Assembly (NCBI RefSeq): GCF_007754425.1
Contig: NZ_CP037452.1
Span: 4,873,164 to 4,937,163 of the forward strand
Source: Gimesia fumaroli
Lineage (GTDB): Bacteria > Planctomycetota > Planctomycetia > Planctomycetales > Planctomycetaceae
Length of the DNA stretch: 64,000 nucleotides
Direction of reading: 5' to 3'
Numbering within the stretch: position 1 is the stretch's first letter; each line of letters begins with the position of its first letter. Both the position numbers and the translations under genes were made by a program. Shown one piece after another: positions 48,142 to 56,863 of this stretch. Below the pieces are notes generated by a model. The model worked only from the letters and a program-made list of their open reading frames with translations. It did not search any database and was not told the origin of the DNA.

Positions 48142-48996
48142 TTATTCCGCGCCATTTTGAATCAGTGACTGTTGAAATTTTTCCCAGAACGATTTCTGGC
48201 GCTCGTATCTGTCAGCGGGAATTTCATGCTTCCTGAACTCCAGCGAGTCCAAACGATCTTTGGTGGCGGCGACGTAGGAATAACCGGCCTCAGCCATGGG
48301 ATTTCGGTATTCGGGATCGCCGGGTTCATATTGACGTACGAATTTCCCGTTTTCATCCACTTCCAGATTAGCGGTGATCAGCGGCAGCATCATCTGAAAC
48401 TCGGCCATCGCTTTTTCGGCAAAGCTCATGCCCTCGGTCGTTTCTTCCCAGGCCTTCACGACGGCAGCCGGTGTGTTGCTGCTGGGAAAGCGAATTCCAT
48501 TCGCCACTCCACTTTGGGTGATTCCATCGTTATTCAAGTCGACCTGCGTCGCGGGCGGCAGGAGCAGATTCAAGGCCCCTTCTTCGGTCAACGCTGACAC
48601 ACGGATCGGGCTGGCCAGACTTTGTACCTTTTGCACCACAGCCAGTTCTTCTTGAGACAGTTTCTGCAGGAAACCTTTCGGATCGACATAGCCTCCTTCT
48701 TCGTGAGCACGGACAATGATCTCGCCGAACGACTGTTTCAATTCCTCGGGACTGGAGGCTTGCGCATAACGGCCTTTGAGTTCTCCCGTGAACCAACTGT
48801 CCCAGGTTCGTTGCAGTCCTTTGGTGAGAGATTGCTCGCCTTCCAATACCTGCTCTGGTGCCTCGGCGGAAACATATCCCTGGCGGCCGACCTGAGCCAG
48901 CATGGCACTGAAGACATTCTGGACCTCATGTTCCTGCTGCCGTTTTTGCTGTGATTGTGTGAGCAGACCGCTGGAACCAAGTGAATCAATTTGCAT
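48142..48996 (-). CDS. Hypothetical protein, unrecognised
   Basis: The ATG at 48996 has AGGGGGGAT upstream, a strong site; the frame runs to 49068. The 284-residue protein begins MQIDSLGSSGLLTQSQQKRQ, is mostly helical and Gln/Glu-rich, and contains an EF-hand-like loop DLNNDGITQ near residue 155. There is no signal peptide. The N-terminal style (short hydrophobic-Gly start, then Gln-rich helix) recalls flagellar hook or secretion-related proteins, but no flagellar gene is nearby, so I do not assign it. Confidence 0.65.
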   Translation of the reverse strand: MQIDSLGSSGLLTQSQQKRQQEHEVQNVFSAMLAQVGRQGYVSAEAPEQVLEGEQSLTKGLQRTWDSWFTGELKGRYAQASSPEELKQSFGEIIVRAHEEGGYVDPKGFLQKLSQEELAVVQKVQSLASPIRVSALTEEGALNLLLPPATQVDLNNDGITQSGVANGIRFPSSNTPAAVVKAWEETTEGMSFAEKAMAEFQMMLPLITANLEVDENGKFVRQYEPGDPEYRNPMAEAGYSYVAATKDRLDSLEFRKHEIPADRYERQKSFWEKFQQSLIQNGAE

Positions 48997-49126
48997 CGCA
49001 TCCCCCCTATCGATTTCATGCACGCGCACGTACACCCTTTTGATGTATCGATTATAAGGATTACTCAACTTGAACCTGTTTCGGAATTTCAGCGATACTT
49101 ATTAAACAGATCTGATGTTTTCCAGA

Positions 49127-49320
49127 TAGGGTGCGGCCCCATGTGGCCGCCCGCCTGGTGGTGTTCGATGTGGAATTCACTCCGGCGATGGAACCAGTTT
49201 CACCGTTCAAGTGGTACCTCTCTCTTCACGTCGTTTCCACGGGGAGACACATGGATCTCCCCCTGCATTTTTGCTTAATTGGGCGTTTTCTCGATCACTG
49301 TTGGCAAACCAACAGTGCCA
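49127..49320. repeat. Dispersed 190-bp repeat, copy R1
   Basis: Begins TAGGGTGCGGCCCCATGTGG and ends at the hairpin CACTGTTGGCAAACCAACAGTG-like site (49296-49317). Blocks shared with R2 and R4 include CCCGCCTGG, GGAGACAC and TTGGCAA-CCAACAGT. It lies in the 433-bp gap between two leftward genes, so it could touch the promoter of the gene at 48996. Confidence 0.75.
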
Positions 49321-49429
49321 CCGAACCCCTGTTAGAAATGCCGGACCATAAAAGCAACGAAAAAATGTTTCTGGTGAACTTCGCGGAAATCTAGTTGTCG
49401 TACCAACTCGTTTATTCCTGAGACGCGTC

Positions 49430-51274
49430 TTATGACGCTTCCGAATAGTAAAACCGAACGACCCAGACGCCGCTTTCCAGTGTGGGTTCTTCACTGAGCT
49501 CCCACTTGTCGGCGTCAGGACCTGTTTTGGAGGGGATGATGGTGATGCCATTGGGGCCGCTGAGGTCACATTGGAAGGTCAATTCGGTTTTACCGCCGTC
49601 CGGTGAATAAGTCCAGATGGCCTGGTATGGTGTTTTTGACGCCGGGGCACTATAGCCGCCTGCCGTCGAGCCACCAGCAAGTTCCGGGGGCAGATCAAAC
49701 GAAGACGTCGTACTGGAACCGATCAACTGTTTATTGGTGAGCGTCAATTCTTGAGTCGTGTTATTAGTCAACAGAATCGCCATCGGGATCGTCGTTGGTT
49801 GTCCCAGAATCAGATCGACGAAGCCCACGGTTTCATAATTGCCGCCTCCCCCGGGAATCGCTGGAGGATTTGCTGTGTACCAATAGGTATCGGGATTCGA
49901 ATAGCCTTGCAGACGATCGGTAAATCCACTGCCATAAGCATCGCTGTTCTGAGCGATGGCATACAGGTAGGGATCATAATTGTCTGAGTTGGAATCGAGC
50001 TCGGAGCCGAGCCAGTCCGTCAGTTTTTTCTGAGCACCGGCGAGGGACAGCAGAAAGAACAGTTCGCCGGTCTTCAAGCCGCCGATGGTTACCGAACTGA
50101 ACGGCGTGTTGTAGAGTTTCGTCCCGGTCTTCAGGGCATGTTTTTCAATATTCACAGAACTGGCCGACCAGCCGAAGACCATCCCCGCCATCAAGTCGCC
50201 AACCACTCTGCCCCCCAGGTCGTTAACGATGCCGTCCGTGTTATAGGCGTTTTCCGTTCCATTATAGGCGACAACATAAGGGGGATTGTTGCCGTAGATC
50301 CCCGTTCCCGCGTTGAGATCGGTCTCCTTGATGTAGATGCTGAATGCGCCTGTCACGGTTCCAGTACCACTGATCTCGACGCCGGGTGTGCCGTTGGTAA
50401 TCCCTACTTTCGTGAGAACGGAATTGTTATCCGGGTTCAGGTTAGTCTTAAATGTGGCCTGGGTCGTATAGTCTTGTGCTGTGGCAAAATCAGGAGCCTG
50501 AGGAGAATATGTCTTTCCGCCACTATAACCAAACAGGGCACCACTCAAGGCATAGCTCACAGGAATTCCTGTATTCGTCGGGCTGGTGTAACTGCAGACA
50601 TTCAGCGGATTCGTGGCCGTACTTTTTTGCAACGTGGTCATCAGACTGGTCCAGTCGTGATAAGCGGAAGGTGCGGCGGCAGAGGACATGACGCGCACGT
50701 TTTTCGTACCATTCGAGACCACAGCGCCGCTGGGAACCTGGTTGACCACATTGGATAGAATGTTACTGCACGAAGTCACCGGGTTGACAGAAGTGGCCTG
50801 CAGTGGTTGACCGGTGGTGGCATTACTGACCATCGTGGCTGCGGGGGCCGAAACACCATCGACGTAGGACAAGTCCATATTACTGGCAGTGGGAGTGGGG
50901 GGCGCTAACGTTTCTCCATCGACAGTCGGTTCAAAAACGAGATAGGGGCTGGTTCCCGGAGCGCCCGGGTTGGGAGGTTCCGTCAATGCAGCAGGACCAT
51001 AATTGATATAGACACGCCCCGAAAAGCCATTGAGAGAGAACGTATATTGAGCCGTCGTTCCAAAATAAGGCAGATTAGGAACGGGCGCTAATAAATCGGC
51101 AAGTTTAAACGACTGCCAGTTCGAGGTGAAATTTGTAATCTGCGTGGCGCCAATGTACTGAGGAGTACCAGTATTGGTGAAGACTCCCGAAAACGAAACC
51201 CAGATCTGATCCTCAGGGTAGTCGCTCTGATTATTCGTGATCACAAATGGTGTATTGATGTAGGTTCCAGACAC
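49430..51274 (-). CDS. GH64/beta-1,3-glucanase-like protein without signal peptide
   Basis: The 614-residue protein starts SGTYINTPFVITNNQSDYPEDQIWVSFSG and has RVYINYGPAALTEPPNPG, YLVFEPTVDG and MDLSYVDGVSAPA. That pattern resembles the thaumatin-like/beta-1,3-glucanase fold of GH64 proteins. The centre (about 180-480) is also like GH64; the last 130 residues form another beta-rich domain (AIWTYSPDGGKTELTFQC). No signal peptide is visible, which is odd for a glucanase. The assignment is moderate. Confidence 0.55.
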   Translation of the reverse strand: MSGTYINTPFVITNNQSDYPEDQIWVSFSGVFTNTGTPQYIGATQITNFTSNWQSFKLADLLAPVPNLPYFGTTAQYTFSLNGFSGRVYINYGPAALTEPPNPGAPGTSPYLVFEPTVDGETLAPPTPTASNMDLSYVDGVSAPAATMVSNATTGQPLQATSVNPVTSCSNILSNVVNQVPSGAVVSNGTKNVRVMSSAAAPSAYHDWTSLMTTLQKSTATNPLNVCSYTSPTNTGIPVSYALSGALFGYSGGKTYSPQAPDFATAQDYTTQATFKTNLNPDNNSVLTKVGITNGTPGVEISGTGTVTGAFSIYIKETDLNAGTGIYGNNPPYVVAYNGTENAYNTDGIVNDLGGRVVGDLMAGMVFGWSASSVNIEKHALKTGTKLYNTPFSSVTIGGLKTGELFFLLSLAGAQKKLTDWLGSELDSNSDNYDPYLYAIAQNSDAYGSGFTDRLQGYSNPDTYWYTANPPAIPGGGGNYETVGFVDLILGQPTTIPMAILLTNNTTQELTLTNKQLIGSSTTSSFDLPPELAGGSTAGGYSAPASKTPYQAIWTYSPDGGKTELTFQCDLSGPNGITIIPSKTGPDADKWELSEEPTLESGVWVVRFYYSEAS

Positions 51275-51794
51275 TAGAAAATCCTTTCTCTATGGTTAGG
51301 CCTCAGGGATTTGTCATGAGTCCAGATTGTATCGGGTAATGTTCAATTGTAAACACCTTGTAGACCAGTTAAGTAGTTTCTTCTGAATTTGTTCATCAGT
51401 AGAAACTGCGTCATTTCCAGGAGAATGAGCTTGGACTCGTTTTGATTTTGAGGCAGAGAGATTTCAGACAGCCAGCAAACTAACACGGTCTTAACGGACT
51501 ATATTCAGGTCTGGTTTACCCCTGAAAAAGCAGAGTAGCATCTCAAAACCACGCCTCGAAGGATCTCAAAAATATTCACTTTGTGCCCAAATTGTATAGA
51601 CAAATATTTATCCAAGTGTATATTAATAAACTGATGTATTGTTCTAAGTGTTGTTATTTACAAATGCTTTTCAATCAGAGGCCGAGCCCAAAATCTGGCC
51701 GATTGATCATCCCCATGACTTTTATCTGCCTCCTGTTTCCTTTCTTAAGAGGCATCCACGTTCGATTCGATTTCAAAATAAGGAGTACTCTGTG
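51275..51794. other. Long AT-rich divergent intergenic region
   Basis: This gap of 520 bp lies between the GH64-like gene and DUF1559 copy 2, which are divergent. I see no gene with a ribosome site. It should hold both promoters; the stretch 51580-51660 is especially AT-rich. A weak hairpin TGCCTC/GAGGCA lies near 51728-51753 in the DUF1559 leader. Confidence 0.3.
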
Positions 51795-52772
51795 GTGAAA
51801 AATTTATCAAAAGACAGGCGCAACGGGTTCACTTTGATTGAATTACTGGTCGTGATAGCCATCATCGCGATCTTAATTGCGCTGTTGTTGCCCGCGGTCC
51901 AGCAGGCACGTGAAGCCGCGCGCCGTTCGCAGTGTAAAAACAATTTGAAGCAGTTTGGATTGGCGTTCCATAACTACCACGATTCTCATAACACCTTTCC
52001 GCCCGGGATCATTAACCGTCCCGGTGGTTCTGGCTGGTCTGACCGCTGCGCGAACATGTCGAATGGAGTCGCGTTGCCTGATAACAATTATCGTGCCTGG
52101 GGCTGGGGCGTATTCATCCTGCCTAATCTTGATCAGGCACCATTATACAACACGCTCAAACCAGATGGCTGCCGGATGCCGAATGCGGGAGACAGTTATG
52201 GAAATACGACGCCATTAAATGACCCTTACCCGTCATTTCGCTGTCCCTCCGATACGGGAAAAGCCGTCAATGCCATGCACCAGAGTTATTCCACATCGAA
52301 CTATGTTGTGAATGAGCGGATTTGTGTTGGAAACAGCAAGATCCGCATCCGCGACATCACCGATGGTACCAGCAACACACTGTTGTTGGGCGAACGTCGA
52401 CTGAAACGCGACCCTGCCGGGAAACGATATGGGGGCGCGATCATCTGGGGACGCAGCAATAATACGGATGCTGCCAATAAATTTCGTGTGAACTGGCCGA
52501 TCAATACGCCTACTGCATCAACGTCAAGTTCCAATGCTGCTTCAGGCGACAGCGGTTGTACGCGGCACGGTGTGAGCAGTAACCACGAAGGGGGCGCTCA
52601 CTTCTTAATGGCTGATGGCGCGGTCCGCTTCATCAGCGAAAACATCAGCCACAATCCGGCAGCCGGTTCCACAACGACCTGTCTGGGAATGAATCTGAAC
52701 ATGGCAGGGCCGGGGTTTATCTATCAGAATTTGTATTTCATCGATGACGATTACGTTGTGGGAGAGTTCTAA
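51795..52772 (+). CDS. DUF1559 prepilin-like protein, copy 2
   Basis: The GTG at 51795 has AAGGAG 9 bp upstream and gives [26 protein letters not shown], a type IV prepilin-like leader. The frame extends to 51648, but that part is not pilin-like. The 325-residue protein contains [38 protein letters not shown] and [19 protein letters not shown]. It is followed 90 bp later by a transthyretin-like lipoprotein, as for copy 1. Confidence 0.93.
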   Translation: MKNLSKDRRNGFTLIELLVVIAIIAILIALLLPAVQQAREAARRSQCKNNLKQFGLAFHNYHDSHNTFPPGIINRPGGSGWSDRCANMSNGVALPDNNYRAWGWGVFILPNLDQAPLYNTLKPDGCRMPNAGDSYGNTTPLNDPYPSFRCPSDTGKAVNAMHQSYSTSNYVVNERICVGNSKIRIRDITDGTSNTLLLGERRLKRDPAGKRYGGAIIWGRSNNTDAANKFRVNWPINTPTASTSSSNAASGDSGCTRHGVSSNHEGGAHFLMADGAVRFISENISHNPAAGSTTTCLGMNLNMAGPGFIYQNLYFIDDDYVVGEF

Positions 52773-52862
52773 GCGCCATCGCCGATCTATTTCCAGTCAA
52801 CCAGCTCAAGTGGGTTGGTTGATCTGTTTTACAACACATAATAATTTATGAGGTTCTTACAG

Positions 52863-53300
52863 ATGAATCAAACAAGCATCGCCGTACGGGCATTGCTGAT
52901 GGTCCTGATTACAAGTCTTTCCGGATGCGGAAGTCAGAAAGAATATACAGGCGAGAAACGATTTCCAATCACGGGAACGGTCTCCTTCAAAGGGGAACCA
53001 GTCTCCAGCGGGATGATTTCACTGATTCCCGAAGATGGAAATTCCAATCCTGCCGGCGGCCCGATCGAAAACGGCACGTTTTCCATTCCGGAAGAAAAAG
53101 GCCCCAATAAGGCAACCTACCGCGTAGCCGTCTATTGGCGTAAGCCCACGGGGAAAAAAGTCAAAGACGCTGACACGGGAGAAGAAATCGATCAAGTCAA
53201 GCAAGTGATCCCGGCCAAGTATAACGACGCAACAGAGCTTTCCGTAGTGGTTGCAGGCAATCCTGAAGAAGATGTCTTGAAACTGGACCTTACAGAGTAA
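52863..53300 (+). CDS. Lipoprotein with transthyretin-like fold, DUF1559 partner
   Basis: The ATG at 52863 has GAGG 9 bp upstream; an ATG at 52848 overlaps that site. The lipobox is ITSLSGCGS. The 145 residues carry one beta-sandwich: ITGTVSFKGEPVSSGMISLIPEDG, GPIENGTFSIPEEKGP and VIPAKYNDATELSVVV. It resembles the lipoprotein at 37021 and is likely co-transcribed with the DUF1559 gene. Confidence 0.85.
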   Translation: MNQTSIAVRALLMVLITSLSGCGSQKEYTGEKRFPITGTVSFKGEPVSSGMISLIPEDGNSNPAGGPIENGTFSIPEEKGPNKATYRVAVYWRKPTGKKVKDADTGEEIDQVKQVIPAKYNDATELSVVVAGNPEEDVLKLDLTE

Positions 53301-53313
53301 TTTTGTTCCGGAT

Positions 53314-55239
53314 TCAGCGAGTTGTTTGGGGCGACTTCTTTGGTTGTCGCATCACAGAATCTGTTTGCGGCACAATCTGAATCGCGTTAAACATCGAGTA
53401 ATCACTGCCGGCACGATGACTGATCAGCGTTAGTATCTGACCGGCTTTAATTTTGAAGTTAAAGCTCACAAACTGCAAACCTTCACGGTAGGGTTGAGTG
53501 CGAAAGTTCCAGGTGCCGTCGTTGGCCGTCGCTTTTTTACCGACCACGCGATTACCAACTTTCAGTTCAATCTCTGCATTTTGATTGGGAGCATCCCCAT
53601 GTGCGAAGACATAGATTTTGTAACTGCCAGCCGGAAGGTCTAAGACTTTTGTTTGTAAGTCGACACAGCGACAATTGTGATAAATATAGCCTTGGAAGAT
53701 TCCCGATTGTCCTTTAATACCCCATTCGCCGTCATGCCGTGAAATCCGCAATCGCGCTGTGCTGGAGCTGGCATCACTAAACCGCGTGTAGTCCACCGCT
53801 GTCGTGCCGATGTCCACAGAATTCCAGACATCGTTCGGGCGTCCCACAATTCCGTCGTAGTTTCCGATCCCCGGATCGTGCGCGAATACGATGTTCAAAG
53901 ATCGCACAGCGGGTCGGTTCATACCGGGTAGGGGCCGGGAACGTTTTCCATTCACAGGCAAAGATTGATAAGGTCCCCCCTGGATTGGTTTTAACTCATT
54001 CTTTTTTGGCTGCTGCTGCGGAATCGGTTCGGCTTGCGATTGTTGAATATTTAGTGTTGGCTTGGATTGCTTCTGCTCTGGCTGTTGCACTTTCGTCTGC
54101 TCTGGCGACGACTGCTGGGCGTGAGCCGTTTCGGTGAGACCGATCTGGAATACTCCCAGCAATCCGGTCAGTCCGAGAAACGAAACGGCAAAGATCAGCA
54201 TCGTGCGTCGAGGGACAGGGCGTCGATCCTGTGTTTCCTGGAGAATCGCCTGCAGACGCCGGGTGAAACCGTTGCGACCTGCCATGGAGACTGCCGTTGA
54301 TTCCAGCATCTTGTTCGAATGAAAATGTGAGACCGCCTGCATCAGTAGTGCTGCATAATCTGACGCACGTTCCCCATTCTGCAACACAACATCATCGCAG
54401 GCGAGTTCGCGTTCGAGATGCAGCGATCGGGCTGCTACCCAGACGAGTGGATTCAACCAGTACAGCACACACGTCAGCTGCACAAACAGTTGAGACAGAC
54501 AATCGAGGCGAGAAACATGAGCCAGTTCATGCAGGATGGCACAGCGGATTTCCTGTTCCGGCCAGTGCTCCGCTTCTCGGGGAAGCAGAATTGACGGGCA
54601 GATAATTCCCCAGGTCATCGGCATGACTCTTTGATCCGTGACATACAGTCTCACTGGTCTGGAATAATCGAGGTCGTCGCGACACGTCTGCAGCAAATCG
54701 AACAACTGACCTTCGGCTACCGCTTCATAGTTCCGGGACGTCGACCAGAGCCGCACACGCATGATCAACAGTCGAATCAACATTGCCACACATCCCATCA
54801 GCCAGAACACATTCAAGGTCATCACCACATTGGGGAGGAAAGCAGACGGCGAGACGCTGATTTTGTCTGTATTCGATAAAGAAGTCTGGGAAGCCGACGA
54901 TGATGGTAGAGTGCTTTGGAGAACGTCTTTCTGAGGGGAGTGCTGAGTTTGCAAAACCGGCAAGGCGGCGGATGGTCGATTCCTATGATGACTGTTGGCC
55001 GCCTGATTTATCGTGCCCGCTTCCAGCGTCCATTTGGGGACACACAAGTTAACGACAGGCAACGCAAGTAGAGCCACGATCGCGACACTCCAGACGGAAT
55101 AGCGGAACGCTGCGCTGGCGCGTCGCATGAGACGTACCATGACAAACGCAACAGCGAGAATCAGAGTCGACTTGATCGTAAGCTCCAGCAGGAAATACCA
55201 TTGCCCGTCGAACGAAGCGAGTTCGAATTCTGTATGCAT
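53314..55239 (-). CDS. BlaR1-like M56 metallopeptidase with malectin/CBM-like C-terminal domain, module D
   Basis: The 641-residue protein has helices near residues 22-38, 48-65 and 138-160, zinc motif HELAH at 237-241 and LERELACDDVVL for the third ligand. A helix near 345-365 is followed by a Gln/Pro-rich linker. The C-terminal 210 residues (VRSLNIVFAHDPGIGNYDG, DLPAGSYKIYVFAHGDAPN, SFNFKIKAGQILTLISHRAGS) form a beta-sandwich of carbohydrate-binding type. No transpeptidase domain is present. It begins 3 bp after blaI. Confidence 0.9.
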   Translation of the reverse strand: MHTEFELASFDGQWYFLLELTIKSTLILAVAFVMVRLMRRASAAFRYSVWSVAIVALLALPVVNLCVPKWTLEAGTINQAANSHHRNRPSAALPVLQTQHSPQKDVLQSTLPSSSASQTSLSNTDKISVSPSAFLPNVVMTLNVFWLMGCVAMLIRLLIMRVRLWSTSRNYEAVAEGQLFDLLQTCRDDLDYSRPVRLYVTDQRVMPMTWGIICPSILLPREAEHWPEQEIRCAILHELAHVSRLDCLSQLFVQLTCVLYWLNPLVWVAARSLHLERELACDDVVLQNGERASDYAALLMQAVSHFHSNKMLESTAVSMAGRNGFTRRLQAILQETQDRRPVPRRTMLIFAVSFLGLTGLLGVFQIGLTETAHAQQSSPEQTKVQQPEQKQSKPTLNIQQSQAEPIPQQQPKKNELKPIQGGPYQSLPVNGKRSRPLPGMNRPAVRSLNIVFAHDPGIGNYDGIVGRPNDVWNSVDIGTTAVDYTRFSDASSSTARLRISRHDGEWGIKGQSGIFQGYIYHNCRCVDLQTKVLDLPAGSYKIYVFAHGDAPNQNAEIELKVGNRVVGKKATANDGTWNFRTQPYREGLQFVSFNFKIKAGQILTLISHRAGSDYSMFNAIQIVPQTDSVMRQPKKSPQTTR

Positions 55240-55242
55240 AAC

Positions 55243-55626
55243 TTAGTTTCCCTTTTCTCGAGCTGCTTTGATGAGCTTGACCATATCACGCAATTCGTCG
55301 TCGGTCAGCGTTTCGTCGCCACTGGCAAGCTGTGCCGCCAGTGCCTGTTTGAACGAGCCTTCAAAAAATGTCTGGACCACATGCTTCAACGCTTTGGTCC
55401 CTTCCGGCCGCCGTGGGGAAGTGGGGGAATAAAGAAACTCACGCCCCTGTTTGTGCCGCTGTACGATCTCTTTTTCCATCAGAATGCGGAGCATGGTTCG
55501 TATTGCCGTCGGCGTCGGCGCGTTCGGCAGATCGCTTTGGATATCGAGCACAGTCGCTTCACTGCGCGAATAAATCGAATCCATGATTTGACGTTCCCGC
55601 CTGCTAAGGTCGGCGTGCTGTGACAT
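55243..55626 (-). CDS. BlaI/MecI/CopY-family repressor, module D
   Basis: The 127-residue repressor starts at the ATG at 55626 with AGGGA upstream. It begins SQHADLSRRERQIMDSIYSR, and its recognition segment is PTPTAIRTMLRILMEKEIV, distinct from the other three. The C-terminal part LKHVVQTFFEGSFKQALAAQL is the usual dimerisation region. It probably represses its own operon through the two GCTAA-N4-TTAGC sites upstream. Confidence 0.93.
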   Translation of the reverse strand: MSQHADLSRRERQIMDSIYSRSEATVLDIQSDLPNAPTPTAIRTMLRILMEKEIVQRHKQGREFLYSPTSPRRPEGTKALKHVVQTFFEGSFKQALAAQLASGDETLTDDELRDMVKLIKAAREKGN

Positions 55627-55659
55627 GTCTTAGTTCCCTGAAAATCAAGAATGTTGATT

Positions 55660-55718
55660 CGCTAATAAATTAGCGTTTCGAAAAAGAGGTGTCAACATGA
55701 AAAGCTAAATTTTTAGCG
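55660..55718 (-). promoter_or_regulatory. Promoter and twin operators of BlaI/M56 module D
   Basis: Two sites share the dyad GCTAA-N4-TTAGC, at 55661-55674 and 55704-55717, spaced 43 bp centre to centre. On the minus strand TTGACA (55695-55690) lies between them, and the first site overlaps the likely -10 (TAATTT, 55672-55667). Repressor bound to both would cover the promoter. The site differs in sequence from those of modules A-C. Confidence 0.6.
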
Positions 55719-55823
55719 AATAGAGGCGTCAGGCAAAAACATGGAACCGGAATGTACGTGTCTTACGCGAATTTCATGGTAGTCTAAAACGAATTTTCTT
55801 TAGTTGTTTGCGATTCTGAAAAG

Positions 55824-56016
55824 TAGGGTGCGGACCCATGTGTCCGCCCGCCTGGCGGTGTTCGAATCGGAAATTACTCTTACTATGGAACCAAATCTAG
55901 CGTTGAAGCGACACGATGCAATTTAGTCATAACCGAAGGGAGACACTTGGGGCTCCCCTACACTTTCTGTAGATCGGAACGTTTTCTCAATCACTGTTGG
56001 CAAGCCAACAGTGCCA
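55824..56016. repeat. Dispersed 190-bp repeat, copy R2
   Basis: Begins TAGGGTGCGGACCCATGTGT, where GCGGAC/GTCCGC form a hairpin, continues with GGGAGACACTTGGGGCTCCC, and ends CACTGTTGGC-AA-GCCAACAGTG (55992-56013), a perfect 10-bp hairpin. It is the same length as R1 and R4. It lies in the 470-bp gap between module D blaI and the gene at 56583, which holds no other gene. Confidence 0.8.
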
Positions 56017-56094
56017 GCCTCCCGAAGAAATTATTTCGTGTTCTTTCGAGATTTTCGTGGTAGAACGCAAACGAAACGGATCTTCAACAGACTG

Positions 56095-56583
56095 TTATTT
56101 GCCTTTCTCCACATTTTCAAGGATCGCAGTACCCTTGGCGTCGATGCCGATAATGCGTTTGGTTGGAATCTGGTCGGGGCGATAGAGTTGGGGGCGATGT
56201 TGAAAATTCGGATCCTGCAGTTTCTTCACAATGATGTTTCCCAATTCGTGATGCAGCTTAGCGGCGGTTGCCAGGTCCATCTGTGCCATGAAGGCCGAGA
56301 AATTGTGATCGGGATCATGCAGCCGCAATTGCACGCGACCATCGGGGAGATATCTGCCGTTGTGATCGATGCCTCGTGTTCCTGTCTCGACACTCCAGCG
56401 ATAGCGCGAAGGGATCGTGACAACGCCCGAGTCAGACACAGCTAATGCGCTGGTATACATGTGAAAAGAATTTCCTTGAGTGTAGTTTTTCTCAGTCGTA
56501 GAGGGTGTATCCGCAGAGAGAACCGTCAACACGCCACAGACGGCAAGGAAGCTGAAAAACGAGGGGCTGAGAAACCGTTTCAT
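56095..56583 (-). CDS. Secreted hypothetical protein
   Basis: This 162-residue protein has a signal peptide (FLSPSFFSFLAVCGVLTVLSA). The mature part reads SFHMYTSALAVSDSGVVTIPSRYRWSVE and then VQLRLHDPDHNFSAFMAQMDLATAAKLHHELG, which suggests a mixed fold. I do not recognise the family. It follows R2 and has no close neighbour on its strand. Confidence 0.65.
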   Translation of the reverse strand: MKRFLSPSFFSFLAVCGVLTVLSADTPSTTEKNYTQGNSFHMYTSALAVSDSGVVTIPSRYRWSVETGTRGIDHNGRYLPDGRVQLRLHDPDHNFSAFMAQMDLATAAKLHHELGNIIVKKLQDPNFQHRPQLYRPDQIPTKRIIGIDAKGTAILENVEKGK

Positions 56584-56863
56584 TTTGTGATTCCATTCAT
56601 TTTGAGTGAACTGCTAAAAGAGAAATCGAAAACGGGGGAGAGGCCACCATTTCTTCCTCAAGCTTCCGAATCGATCCTTCAAAGCGTGAGTCTACAGGAT
56701 CGTCGATCAGATGTCATTCAAATTATGGAGACTCCAGATCGCTTTATAGTTGATTCCTGCTGGAAAATGTTGGATAACAGTAGGTTGAGAAAATTCTCTT
56801 TTGTTCGCTGAAACTCATTCTTACCATTCAACTTGATTGCTGATTCATAAAGGAAGCGCACCT

